A DNA stretch of 64,000 bases from Gemmatimonas sp. Lineage in GTDB: Bacteria; Gemmatimonadota; Gemmatimonadetes; Longimicrobiales; Longimicrobiaceae. Positions within the stretch are counted from its first letter, which is position 1. The number at the start of each line of letters is the position of its first letter. This document shows, in pieces, positions 1 through 8,307 of this stretch. The notes under the pieces were generated by a model that was given only the letters and a program-made list of their open reading frames with translations, had not been told where the DNA came from and did not search any database. Both the position numbers and the translations under genes were made by a program. The DNA lies in NCBI GenBank assembly GCA_009380025.1, contig WHSP01000004.1, positions 1 to 64,000 on the forward strand, in the 5' to 3' direction.

Positions 1-81
1 CTCACTCGCGGCTCGTCGCGCGCCTTGACCTGCACGATTTCTCTTCGGCCTTCGCGCAGCCTGTTTTTCAACAGCCTCTAG
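1..81. repeat. MITE-like intergenic repeat, copy A (right part only)
   Basis: This is the right two-thirds of the family-1 repeat, cut by the window edge. It shares the core CCTTGACCTGCACGATTTCT and the right terminus (TTCAACAGCC) with the full copy at 32614-32766. The right terminus touches the stop codon of the bacillithiol deacetylase gene. Confidence 0.85.
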
Positions 82-833
82 ATGCTGCGCACTTCCAGGC
101 CCACGACGTCGTCGATGCGGACCGTCTCGACGGTGTGGAACGGTTCGCCGTACTCGGTTCGGATCAGCGAGCCGCACCGGGCGGCGTGCATGCGGATCTG
201 ATCGTAGAGCGGTCTCTCACCCCCAGGGAAGATCTCGCCACCCCACGTTTTCCCGTCGAACTGAGAGGCGTAGCAGCGGATTGCCTCCATCTTCAGCTCG
301 ATCTGGTCCGTGATGTCGACCACGAATGTCGGCTTGACGGGGTCCTCACGGTAGGTGAGGGCATAGAGGAGCTTACGTGGGCGGTGCGGGCCACCCGGCA
401 GGGGGAGCTTGCCGAGCCCGGAGAGGAAGCAGGCGTCGTAAATGAGCTGCGAAGCGACCCGGTGGTCTGGATGCCGGCCGGTGGCGAAAGGAAGGATCAC
501 CACGCGAGGGCGAAAGGCGCGGATCATCCGCGCCACGATCAAGCGGGAATCGGGGTCGTTCTGCAGGCCTGCGTCCGGGAGTCCGGCGTTGCGCCGCGCC
601 GAGACGCCCAGGATCCGCGCGGCGGCCTCTGCCTCTTCGGCCCGGAGCTCTGCGCTTCCGGACGATCCCGCTTCCCCGGCGGTCAGATCCAGGATTCCGG
701 TCCGATAGCCCTGCGCGGCGGAGCGAGCGAGGGTCCCGCCGCAGAGGAGCTCGACATCGTCACGGTGGGCCGCGACGGCGAGCAGGTCTACAGGCGGGGC
801 GATCGAGTCTAGCGGGTCCGTAGGGTCCGTCAT
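78..833 (-). CDS. bshB1: Bacillithiol biosynthesis deacetylase BshB1 (PIG-L/LmbE family)
   Basis: PIG-L family zinc N-acetyl hydrolase of about 251 residues. BshB1 removes the acetyl group from GlcNAc-malate to give GlcN-malate, the second step of bacillithiol synthesis, in the cytosol. The zinc-binding AHxDD motif is seen as AHRDD (residues 22-26, usual Pro replaced by Arg), followed by GILDLTAGEAGSSGS, typical of BshB1, and GRHPDHR, which supplies the third zinc ligand. I chose the ATG at 833; a TTG at 875 would add 14 low-complexity residues. It is last in a minus-strand run behind the MacAB-like cassette, 83 bp from the second permease. bshA and bshC are not in the window, so the pathway is inferred from this family only. 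Confidence 0.85.
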   Translation of the reverse strand: MTDPTDPLDSIAPPVDLLAVAAHRDDVELLCGGTLARSAAQGYRTGILDLTAGEAGSSGSAELRAEEAEAAARILGVSARRNAGLPDAGLQNDPDSRLIVARMIRAFRPRVVILPFATGRHPDHRVASQLIYDACFLSGLGKLPLPGGPHRPRKLLYALTYREDPVKPTFVVDITDQIELKMEAIRCYASQFDGKTWGGEIFPGGERPLYDQIRMHAARCGSLIRTEYGEPFHTVETVRIDDVVGLEVRSI

Positions 834-916
834 CGCCGGCCGTTCATGATCGTCGGGTGCTCGGAGGGCGGACAATATACGCCAGCCGAGCGGTGGCGCG
901 ACCAGCCGATGACGAC

Positions 917-2197
917 CTACTCGTAGCGGAGCGCCTCCACCGGGTCGAGGCGGGCCGCCCGATTCGCCGGATAGAGACCGAAGCCGATGCCGGCCACCGC
1001 GGAGACACCGAGCGCTGCAGCGACCGACCAGAGCGGAACCGAGGCGGGGACCGGCGTCAGGAACCCCAGCAACAGCGCACCTCCACTGCCCACGAGTACT
1101 CCGATCGCACCACCGATGACGGTGACTGTCATCGACTCGACCAGGAACTGCCAGAGGATTTCCCTCCGAGTCGCCCCAAGCGCCTTCCTCACGCCGATCT
1201 CCCGCGTCCGTTCTGTCACCGAGATCATCATGATGGCTACGACGCCGACGCCACCGACCATCAGGCCGATCGAGGAAAGGACCAGCATCACCAGAAAGAA
1301 GACACCGGTAAGCTGGTCGAACATCTCGGTGAGTGCCTCCTGCCTTACGACCGCGAAGTTGTTGTCTTCAATGGGACGGAGCCCGCGACTCGCCCGAATG
1401 CCGGCTGTGACCTGGTCGATCGCCTCCGCCTGGGTGTATCGTGCGTTGGGGACGACCAGGAGGGAGTACCAGTTCGGATTCGCCCGGAGCCGCTGTACCG
1501 CCGTGCTCGCCGGAACCGTTACCCAGTTGGACGCCATGCCTGAGAAGATGTTGTCCGGCTGCCGAAAGACCCCGATCACCTGAAACCGCTCGCCTCGAAG
1601 GCGGACGAAGCGCCCGACCGGGTTCCGACCGTTGAAGAGGGCATCGGACGCGACCTCGCTGAGCACCACGACCTGCGCTCCTGCCTGCTCCTCGGCGGGC
1701 ATGAAGTTGCGACCATAGACGAAGTCGCCCCGTGTATAATCCGGCCAGAGGTGGCCTAGACCGCGCACGTCAATGCTCGAGATAACGGTTGCCTCATACC
1801 GGAGCTCAGCCTGTGTCGATACTGACGCGGTCACCGATTCGACCGAGGGAAGGCCTGCGATCAGCTCGGCCTCACGCGGTGTGATCGGCGGCTTTCCTTC
1901 CCAGGGCGGCCGCTGGGTTCCATCGTTGATGAGCTGAACTTCGGTCTGGTCGAAACGGTCGACCATGAAGTTGTTCGGCCCGAGAGCTGCCAACTCGCCC
2001 GTCACCGAGCTGCGCACGCCCACGATCATCGCGGCCATCGCCATCACCGTCGCGACGCCGATCACGATTCCAAGGATCGTCAGAGCCGCACGAACCCGAT
2101 TGGAACGGAGAGATTCGATCGCGATGCCGATTCCTTCGCGAATGCTCCCCGTACCCAGGGACGCCGCCACCTGGTCGTCGAGGTTTCGGCTACTCAT
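917..2197 (-). CDS. MacB-like ABC transporter permease (FtsX/MacB_PCD), second copy
   Basis: Inner-membrane permease of about 426 residues with the MacB architecture: one N-terminal transmembrane helix (about residues 37-60, VRAALTILGIVIGVATVMAM), a large periplasmic MacB_PCD domain, then three C-terminal helices ending in YPANRAARLDPVEALRYE. The [17 protein letters not shown] motif before the last helices is the usual FtsX coupling segment. The start ATG (2195-2197) lies inside the upstream permease gene and overlaps its stop as ATGAGTAG, so the two are probably translationally coupled. It lacks its own ATPase domain and would use the separate ATPase encoded upstream, forming a heterodimer with its neighbour. 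The substrate is unknown: drug, lipoprotein or peptide export are all possible. Confidence 0.88.
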   Translation of the reverse strand: MSSRNLDDQVAASLGTGSIREGIGIAIESLRSNRVRAALTILGIVIGVATVMAMAAMIVGVRSSVTGELAALGPNNFMVDRFDQTEVQLINDGTQRPPWEGKPPITPREAELIAGLPSVESVTASVSTQAELRYEATVISSIDVRGLGHLWPDYTRGDFVYGRNFMPAEEQAGAQVVVLSEVASDALFNGRNPVGRFVRLRGERFQVIGVFRQPDNIFSGMASNWVTVPASTAVQRLRANPNWYSLLVVPNARYTQAEAIDQVTAGIRASRGLRPIEDNNFAVVRQEALTEMFDQLTGVFFLVMLVLSSIGLMVGGVGVVAIMMISVTERTREIGVRKALGATRREILWQFLVESMTVTVIGGAIGVLVGSGGALLLGFLTPVPASVPLWSVAAALGVSAVAGIGFGLYPANRAARLDPVEALRYE

Positions 2198-3431
2198 GGC
2201 CCAACGCTTCGATGGGATCGAGCCCGGCGGCACGGTAGGCCGGATAGGCGCCCGCAGTGATCCCCACGCCGACACCTAGGGCGAGGCCGAGGAGCACCGA
2301 CCATGGGGCGAGCTGCGCCGGTAGTGGTGAGACGGCCGCCACGAGCGCCGCGAGGGCACCTCCCAGCCCGATACCGATCAAGCCGCCCATCCCCGCGAGC
2401 GTGCCGGCTTCGATCACGAACTGACGTAGGATGTCCTTCCGTCGGGCGCCCAGCGACTTCCGTAATCCGATCTCCCGGGTCCGCTCCGTCACCGAGACGA
2501 GCATGATGTTCATGATGACCACCCCGCCCACCACCAGCGAGATGCCGACGAGACCTGGCAGGGCGACGAGCATCACCTGCGTGATCTGTGTCCAGAACGA
2601 GAGCGATGCCTCCGCGGTCTCCACCTCGAAGTTGTTCGGCTCGTTCGGCCGCAACCCGTTCCGGATGCGCATCCACCCCTCGATCTCCACCTGTGCGCCT
2701 GGCAGCAGACGCGGCTCCGGCACCTGATAGATAATCTCGTCCAGCACGCCGCGCGGATTCACGTATCCGTTCATCGCGGACCTCGCCGGGGCGATCACCT
2801 GGTTGTCCATCGAGATCCCAAATAGGCTCCCCTGCCGCTCGAGGACGCCAATCACCTGGTACGGGAAGCTCTGGATACGAATCGTCTTGCCGAGCGGATT
2901 CGTGCCTTCGAAGAGACCATCGGCCACGTCACGCCCGATCACGGCGACGGGAACGCCCGCCTCGTCCTCCTGCTGCTGGAAGGCCCGCCCCTGTTCGACG
3001 TTCATCGACCGGACTCGAAAGAACGAGGCGCTCGCGCCGGTGATCCGAACCCCGCTGATCGAGCGCCCCACCGGCCCGTCGACCTGTCCGCCACTGCTCG
3101 AGCTGATCGCCATTGTTCCCGGCGTCTCCACCCGTTCCGCCAGCCACTCGGCATCCTCGAAGCGTACGCTGGGTCGCCGCCGCAGCTCGCGGAAGTATTC
3201 CGGGTCTCCACTGATCGTGACAGACGGACTTCGCCGCACCATCACACTGTTGACTCCGAAGATCTGGCCGGCGAACTCGTCGGTGATGTACGCGTCCATG
3301 CCCTCGATCAGGGTGATGACCGCGATGAGGAACGTCACCCCGACGACCGTACCGAGGATCGTGAAGAAGGCCCGGAGCTTGTGGGCCAGGATCATCTCCA
3401 GTGCGGAGCGAAATGCCTCACCGAATGTCAT
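2190..3431 (-). CDS. MacB-like ABC transporter permease (FtsX/MacB_PCD), first copy
   Basis: A 413-residue permease with the same plan as its downstream partner: N-terminal helix at about residues 18-40 ([20 protein letters not shown]), periplasmic MacB_PCD domain, and three C-terminal helices from about residue 290 with [17 protein letters not shown] between the first and second. Its ATG overlaps the ATPase stop codon as ATGA and its 3' end overlaps the next permease, so ATPase and both permeases form one coupled unit. The two permeases are clearly related but not near-identical, consistent with an old duplication giving a heterodimeric transporter. Confidence 0.88.
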   Translation of the reverse strand: MTFGEAFRSALEMILAHKLRAFFTILGTVVGVTFLIAVITLIEGMDAYITDEFAGQIFGVNSVMVRRSPSVTISGDPEYFRELRRRPSVRFEDAEWLAERVETPGTMAISSSSGGQVDGPVGRSISGVRITGASASFFRVRSMNVEQGRAFQQQEDEAGVPVAVIGRDVADGLFEGTNPLGKTIRIQSFPYQVIGVLERQGSLFGISMDNQVIAPARSAMNGYVNPRGVLDEIIYQVPEPRLLPGAQVEIEGWMRIRNGLRPNEPNNFEVETAEASLSFWTQITQVMLVALPGLVGISLVVGGVVIMNIMLVSVTERTREIGLRKSLGARRKDILRQFVIEAGTLAGMGGLIGIGLGGALAALVAAVSPLPAQLAPWSVLLGLALGVGVGITAGAYPAYRAAGLDPIEALGHE

Positions 3432-4183
3432 CCGGAGGACCGCTCGGCGAGAGTTGGAAAGCGGAGGGGGTCCTGAAGGTTGTCGGACGCGATGCAGCCG
3501 TCCAGCAGGGTGACGACCCGCTCGGCGCGTGCGGCGATATCTCGCTCATGGGTGACCATGACGATCGTCTGGCCGTCCTGATGGAGTCGATCGAAGAGCA
3601 TCATGATGTCTTCCGATGTCTTCGAGTCGAGATTGCCCGTCGGCTCGTCCGCCAGAAGGATCGACGGCTTCGTGACGAGCGCTCGGGCGATCGCTACCCT
3701 CTGACGCTGCCCTCCGGACAGCTCGTTCGGACGGTGGGTCATGCGGTCGGCGAGTTCGACGGACGCGAGCGCATCCATCGCCCGCTCCCGCCGTTCCGCC
3801 TTGGGGCGCCCGGCGTAGATCAGCGGAAGTGCGACGTTGTCGAGCGCAGTAGAGCGGGGAAGCAGGTTGAAAGTCTGGAAGACGAAGCCGATCTCCCGAT
3901 TCCGGACCCGGGCCAGCGCGTCGTCCGAAAGCCCCGATACGAGCTGCCCGTTGAGCCGATACTCACCCGAGGTCGGCGAATCGAGACAGCCGATCAGGTT
4001 CATCAGCGTGCTCTTCCCCGATCCTGACGGCCCCATCACCGCCACGTACTCGTTCCGACGGATCTCCAGGTCGACTCCCCGGAGGGCGCGCACCGTCTCC
4101 GTTCCCAGCCGGTAGTTCCGCTCGAGTCCTCGCGTTTCGATGACGAGCGGTGTTTCCCGGACTGCTTTGTTGTCCTGCTTCAT
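3428..4183 (-). CDS. ABC transporter ATP-binding protein (MacB/LolD type)
   Basis: Stand-alone nucleotide-binding protein of 251 residues that would power the two downstream permeases. Walker A GPSGSGKS is at residues 51-58, the Q-loop glutamine at 103, the signature LSGGQ at 155-159, Walker B ILLADEP at 175-181 and the H-loop His at 212. [12 protein letters not shown] is characteristic of the LolD/MacB/FtsE group. The start is the ATG at 4181-4183, five bases after the stop of the adaptor gene; a longer reading to 4363 would run through the adaptor gene and is not credible. Confidence 0.92.
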   Translation of the reverse strand: MKQDNKAVRETPLVIETRGLERNYRLGTETVRALRGVDLEIRRNEYVAVMGPSGSGKSTLMNLIGCLDSPTSGEYRLNGQLVSGLSDDALARVRNREIGFVFQTFNLLPRSTALDNVALPLIYAGRPKAERRERAMDALASVELADRMTHRPNELSGGQRQRVAIARALVTKPSILLADEPTGNLDSKTSEDIMMLFDRLHQDGQTIVMVTHERDIAARAERVVTLLDGCIASDNLQDPLRFPTLAERSSG

Positions 4184-4188
4184 GGTGA

Positions 4189-5466
4189 TCACCGGCCGGG
4201 CGCCTCGGTACCTTCCGAAGACCCGGTTACGCGGATCGTGGCATCGGGTTCGAGATCCCTCACCGCCGCATATGGTCCGGAGATCACGGTATCCCCCTCC
4301 TCGACTCCCGCGACAAGCTCGAAGTACCAGTCGCCGACGATCCCGACCTGAACGGGCGCCCACACGGGCTCGCCGTTGCGGAGGAGAAAGACGCCCTCGA
4401 CTTCGTCCGTCTCATCCTGCGGGCCGCTGGCTGAGCTCTGCGAGTCGCCATCGAAACGTCGACCCCGCTCGTCGCGAACCGTGACGGCGATGATCGGGAC
4501 GGTCAGTGCGTGCACACGCGTGTCGGTGACGATCTCCGCCGTCGCGGTCAAGTCCGGACGCAGATCGGAAGGGGGTGTCGAGAGGGTGACGATTACCTCG
4601 AAATCGATGGCCTGTGCCTGCTGGCCTGGCGCCCCGGACTCCGACGTGGGTGCGGTGACGGCGCTGTTCGCGATCTGTGTGACCTCCCCGGTGAAGATCT
4701 TGTTCGGGTACGCGTCAATGCGGACTTCGGCACGATCCCCCAGCGAGATGTCGGGGATGTCCGTTTCCCCCACCCGGACCCGTGTTTCCATCGTCGAGAG
4801 ATCGGCGATCGTGAGGAGAAGCGAGCCCGGGTTGTTCATCGTCCCGACGATCGCGGTCTCTCCGACCTCGATGTTGAGCCGTGTGACATGACCGCTCATC
4901 GGGGCGGATATCGTCGTCTTGCGGAGCTGCTCCTGGGCCTCGGAAAGGCCTGCTTCCGCCTGAGCCACTCCATACTCCACCGACTCCAGCTGGGCTTCGG
5001 CCACCAGCAGTTCCGTTTGTGCCAGCTCGAGCTCGGCCGCGGAGATCAGGTTCTCCGCCCGCGACATTCGCTCGGCTCGGTCATACTCACCCTGTGCCCG
5101 AAGCTTGTTGGCCCGAGCCTGCGCCGCGTCGGCCCGAGCCTGCGCCACCGTTGCGGCCGCCCTCCGGACATTGGCTTCGTAGCTCGTCGGGTCGATCCGC
5201 AACAGCAGGTCGCCCTGCTCCACCCACTGACCTTCTTCCACGAGCAGGTCGGTGACCCGCCCGGAAATATCGGCCGAGATGTCGACCTTGCGCATCGGCT
5301 GGACGTAGCCGCTCGCCGTCACCTGAGACACGACATCGCGTCGGGCGGCGACTTCAGTTCGAATCTCTACGCCTCGGTCCCGCTGGTTGGCGACAGCGAT
5401 GCCCGCCAGACTGAAGAGTACAACGAGAGCAGATCCGCCTACGAGGAGCTTTTTGGATTTTGTCAT
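4189..5466 (-). CDS. Periplasmic adaptor (membrane fusion) protein, MacA/HlyD-like
   Basis: About 425 residues. A membrane anchor (about residues 5-25, [19 protein letters not shown]) is followed by a beta-strand/lipoyl half-motif ([20 protein letters not shown]), a long Ala/Glu/Arg-rich alpha hairpin (about residues 90-190), the second lipoyl half ([20 protein letters not shown]) and beta-barrel domains. This is the adaptor of a MacAB-type tripartite pump, linking the inner-membrane permeases to an outer-membrane TolC-like channel, which is not in the window. Start is uncertain: ATG at 5466, or an in-frame TTG at 5484 with a GAAAGAA just upstream. It is the first gene of the adaptor-ATPase-permease-permease set. 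Confidence 0.88.
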   Translation of the reverse strand: MTKSKKLLVGGSALVVLFSLAGIAVANQRDRGVEIRTEVAARRDVVSQVTASGYVQPMRKVDISADISGRVTDLLVEEGQWVEQGDLLLRIDPTSYEANVRRAAATVAQARADAAQARANKLRAQGEYDRAERMSRAENLISAAELELAQTELLVAEAQLESVEYGVAQAEAGLSEAQEQLRKTTISAPMSGHVTRLNIEVGETAIVGTMNNPGSLLLTIADLSTMETRVRVGETDIPDISLGDRAEVRIDAYPNKIFTGEVTQIANSAVTAPTSESGAPGQQAQAIDFEVIVTLSTPPSDLRPDLTATAEIVTDTRVHALTVPIIAVTVRDERGRRFDGDSQSSASGPQDETDEVEGVFLLRNGEPVWAPVQVGIVGDWYFELVAGVEEGDTVISGPYAAVRDLEPDATIRVTGSSEGTEAPGR

Positions 5467-5484
5467 TGCGATCGGGGGCTGCAA

Positions 5485-5815
5485 CGATTCTTTCGGTCGG
5501 CGCAGCCAGCGACTGGAGAAAGCTATGACCGGTCACACACGATCCCGCTGGATTCGTCGTGACGGTCGCCGTGTATACCCACAAAGCAGAGCCCCTGTTC
5601 GACCACCGACGCCAACCAGGCTGGGGCTCCGCTTGCAGAAAGACGCTCGAATCGAGACGTCGAGATCTACGAATAGTGCGAACCACTTGCCTACCGGTCT
5701 GCGCCGGAACAGGTCACGTACCGAACCGAATCCTGACATCGATTCAGGAGAGAATACCGCTGGCCGGTTTGAATTGCTGGGTCAGGGCGGACTCGGCGTC
5801 CGGTCCCGGGGGCAA
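5485..5815. other. 331-bp gap between adaptor gene and Yip1-like gene
   Basis: No convincing gene. The adaptor promoter should lie here, but I see no clear -35/-10 pair. An inverted repeat AGAGCCCC (5588-5595) / GGGGCTC (5623-5629) with a 27-base spacer could be an operator or hairpin; the evidence is only the symmetry. Confidence 0.3.
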
Positions 5816-6643
5816 CTACGCGGTCTCGCGTCGAATGGTTTCAGGAAGCGGGCCACCGGAGGATGGCGCAGACGGGCGGGGCTCCGCGGACTCGGTCAGA
5901 CCCTGTCCGCGATCGTCCTCGAACATAGTCTCGACCGGCGGTCCCGTGCGGAACTCTGGACGGAGCAGGGCAGTGCTGGCCGCCACGAGTACGAGATACC
6001 CGCCGATTAGAACGACCGCCGCGACCGTCCTCGGATGTCGCGGATCGAACACGTGGACGCCGATCGCGACGACCACCAGCATCCAGATGATGAATGGATC
6101 CGTCGACAGGAGGGCCGCCCAGAAGAGGTTGGGGGCGTCGGACGGATTGAAGAGCGCGGTGATGCCTAGCGTGCCGCTGCTGGTGCCCGTTATCCATCGG
6201 AGGACGATGGCGATGAGGGTGCCGAGCGCCGGGATGAGCAACGCGTGGCACGAGAGGGCCAGGTACTGCTGAAACGACGCGCGACCCCGCCCCAGGACGG
6301 AGAAGAGAAGCGTGAGGATGCCTGCGAGGGTGAAGGCGATGAGGGGGTGCGTGGCCACGGTCGCCAGGATGCCCATTCCGCGGCCCCAGCGTGCCACCGC
6401 CTCCGGTGAAGACGTGATCTCGACGGGTTCTCCCCGTCGAGTTACCGGTTCGTTCATCGATGCCGTGAACACCTCGTCCGGCATGAGAGCGACGCTGAGG
6501 ATCGCGATCGCGGTAGAGATCAAGAGCACGTCGAGCCAGGGGGCCGATGCGCGCAGCCGGGCTGCCATCATGCTGGGCGAAATGAAGGTATCGCGGACTC
6601 TGGGGAGGAAGCGGCTAGCGGAGGTCGGGTCGGTCTGCACCAT
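5816..6643 (-). CDS. Yip1-like multi-pass membrane protein
   Basis: About 275 residues with an N-terminal cytosolic stretch (RVRDTFISPSMMAARLRASA) that resembles the start of Yip1-domain proteins, then about five hydrophobic segments: LDVLLISTAIAILSVALM, IAFTLAGILTLLFSVLG, YLALSCHALLIPALGTLIAIVL, PFIIWMLVVVAIGVHVF and AAVVLIGGYLVLVAASTALL. The C-terminal about 40 residues are polar and Pro/Ser/Glu-rich. Yip1-family proteins have no defined bacterial function. A GTG one codon upstream (6646) is an equally possible start. The family assignment rests on general pattern only. Confidence 0.6.
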   Translation of the reverse strand: MVQTDPTSASRFLPRVRDTFISPSMMAARLRASAPWLDVLLISTAIAILSVALMPDEVFTASMNEPVTRRGEPVEITSSPEAVARWGRGMGILATVATHPLIAFTLAGILTLLFSVLGRGRASFQQYLALSCHALLIPALGTLIAIVLRWITGTSSGTLGITALFNPSDAPNLFWAALLSTDPFIIWMLVVVAIGVHVFDPRHPRTVAAVVLIGGYLVLVAASTALLRPEFRTGPPVETMFEDDRGQGLTESAEPRPSAPSSGGPLPETIRRETA

Positions 6644-6749
6644 CACGGAACTTTCGAGGAACGAAACTGGACGGCGGGAATATGCCGGCTCGTCTCACTG
6701 CCTGAAAGGGCGCCAGTCGAAGAAAGCCGCCGGGAGGCGGAGCGAGGGG

Positions 6750-7472
6750 TCAGCGGGGAATCTCGGTTCGGACGGCGCGGTAGCTTCGATCCGGGATCTC
6801 CACCTGGATCACGCGGCCGAGGGTGTCTACCCAGACGTGGCGCTCCTCCCCGCCCTCGGGCTCAACAACGAGATGGTAGAGGGTGATCTCGGTTCCTCCG
6901 ATCGTGACCTGTTCCTCCCCCCGATCGGTCACTTGCGTCATGACCTGCCGGTTCTCCCTCGGGATCAGGATCGGGACCTGGCCACCTCGCGTGCGACGGG
7001 CAAGGAAGTAGTAGTGATGCGCAATCCCCTCATCGAGCACGGTCGCCCCGGAGCTGGCCACGTACTCGCGAAGTTGCTCGCCGGCGGGGGTTACGATCAT
7101 CGCACTGAAGCGGCCGCTTCCGACGGTCCCCACGATCCGACGCGGTGCGTCCCCGCCGACCGCAACCTCGTAGCTTACTGGATCCGCCTGGAAGCCGGCC
7201 GAGCGAAGCCGCGAGGTCAGCTCCAGGCTGCCGGTCGGGAGGAGCACGTTCACTTGCCCGCTGGCGAGGAACTCCGAGTTCGGTCCGACCCCGGTCTGTT
7301 CCAGGGAGAACTCCTCGGTTCCCACCCCCCGCCCGTTCACGAAGATCTCGAACGACCCCGAATCCTCCGCGCCGGTCTGACCGGCGGCAACGCCCGCATG
7401 ACCGACGGCAAGGCCTGCCCATACGAGAGAGCGCACCCCCACGGCACTCGCCGATCGAATCCTTGACCTCAT
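6750..7472 (-). CDS. Secreted protein of unknown function
   Basis: 240 residues starting at the ATG 7470-7472, with a signal peptide (Arg-rich start, hydrophobic SAVGVRSLVWAGLAVGHAGVAAGQ, likely cleaved after about residue 31). The mature part is beta-rich: it begins with SFEIFVNGRGVGTEEF and ends with VWVDTLGRVIQVEIPDRSYR, a strand pattern seen in DUF3108/DUF6134-like periplasmic proteins. I do not recognise a catalytic motif. It starts about 115 bp downstream of the creatininase-like gene on the same strand and may be co-transcribed with it. A longer reading to 7757 would overlap that gene and is rejected. Confidence 0.65.
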   Translation of the reverse strand: MRSRIRSASAVGVRSLVWAGLAVGHAGVAAGQTGAEDSGSFEIFVNGRGVGTEEFSLEQTGVGPNSEFLASGQVNVLLPTGSLELTSRLRSAGFQADPVSYEVAVGGDAPRRIVGTVGSGRFSAMIVTPAGEQLREYVASSGATVLDEGIAHHYYFLARRTRGGQVPILIPRENRQVMTQVTDRGEEQVTIGGTEITLYHLVVEPEGGEERHVWVDTLGRVIQVEIPDRSYRAVRTEIPR

Positions 7473-7587
7473 GTGCTGCCTCGTCCGGTTGAGCCGTGGA
7501 GTCGCGCTTCCCGGAACGGAGCGCAACTTCGATGCTTGGGTGTACCCATCCCGTAGGCGCTTGGGTTCCTTGTCTTGTCTCCTTTCA

Positions 7588-8307
7588 TCACCTCCCGTCG
7601 TGGAAGACACGCGTTCGGATCCTTTCGAGCATGGCTTCGTACAACCGGCGACCTTTCTCGGCAGAGGCCAGGGTCGGCTGCCCGAAAGATCCCGGCGATT
7701 CGGCGGAGATCCGCGGCAATCGGCGGAGCGTCGAGATGGCCCGATCGGTGGGGACATAGTCTACGGCACGGTCCATCCAGACGAGATCGGGGTAGAGATA
7801 TAGCATTAGAGAGGTAAGGATCTCACCACCGTGCTCGGGACCGCCGTCGCCCGATAGCAGGTCCAGCACGTCGATGTTGAGCAGCTCGATCACGCGGATG
7901 CGCGAGTTGGCGGTGGTCACGGTTGCTGCCGCCTCGACGTGAGAGTCGAAATCGTGAACCGTCAGGACGATGAACTCGCGGAAGCCCTGGTCTTCCCACG
8001 AAGCGAAGAGGTCGTTCAGGGTGGCGTGCAGGGTCTTCTCGCGGAGAGTACCCGCCCCGTGGAATCGCGCGCCGGGAGGCGCGTTCACACCGTATTCGAG
8101 CAGTGGCGCGCGAAGGACTTCGAACTCGTGGGACAGCTGTCGCGCGAAAACCTCAGTGACCAGGGATGCGGCTCCAATGGGAAGGTGTTGACCGTACTGA
8201 TCGCATGCCCCGATGGGGACGAGGAGCCGCTGATCGAGCACGAGCCGTTGGCGTACGTTGGGCCAGGGCAGGTGTGTGAGCAGCAGCGGGTCGGAGGCAG
8301 AATTCAT
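7588..8307 (-). CDS. Creatininase-family protein with degenerate metal site
   Basis: 239 residues with the creatininase/MftE fold pattern. The N-terminal motif normally read PxGSxEQHGPHLPLxTD appears as PIGACDQYGQHLPIGAA (residues 31-47). The conserved metal ligands Glu, His and Asp are therefore replaced by Asp36, Tyr38 and Ala47. The later HxGExxTS motif is kept (HGGEILTSL, His159 and Glu162), while the usual NGHGGN becomes TVHDFDSH. Family members are metal-dependent amidohydrolases; this one may bind metal differently or be non-catalytic. Its ATG overlaps the ATG of the divergent sensor kinase gene (shared CATG at 8305-8308), and no good ribosome-binding site precedes it, so a slightly later start is possible. 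Confidence 0.75.
   Translation of the reverse strand: MNSASDPLLLTHLPWPNVRQRLVLDQRLLVPIGACDQYGQHLPIGAASLVTEVFARQLSHEFEVLRAPLLEYGVNAPPGARFHGAGTLREKTLHATLNDLFASWEDQGFREFIVLTVHDFDSHVEAAATVTTANSRIRVIELLNIDVLDLLSGDGGPEHGGEILTSLMLYLYPDLVWMDRAVDYVPTDRAISTLRRLPRISAESPGSFGQPTLASAEKGRRLYEAMLERIRTRVFHDGR

Noticed and set aside
5588-5629. Inverted repeat AGAGCCCC/GGGGCTC as an efflux-pump operator
   Set aside because: Seven-base arms with a 27-base spacer are not enough evidence; only noted in the gap entry.
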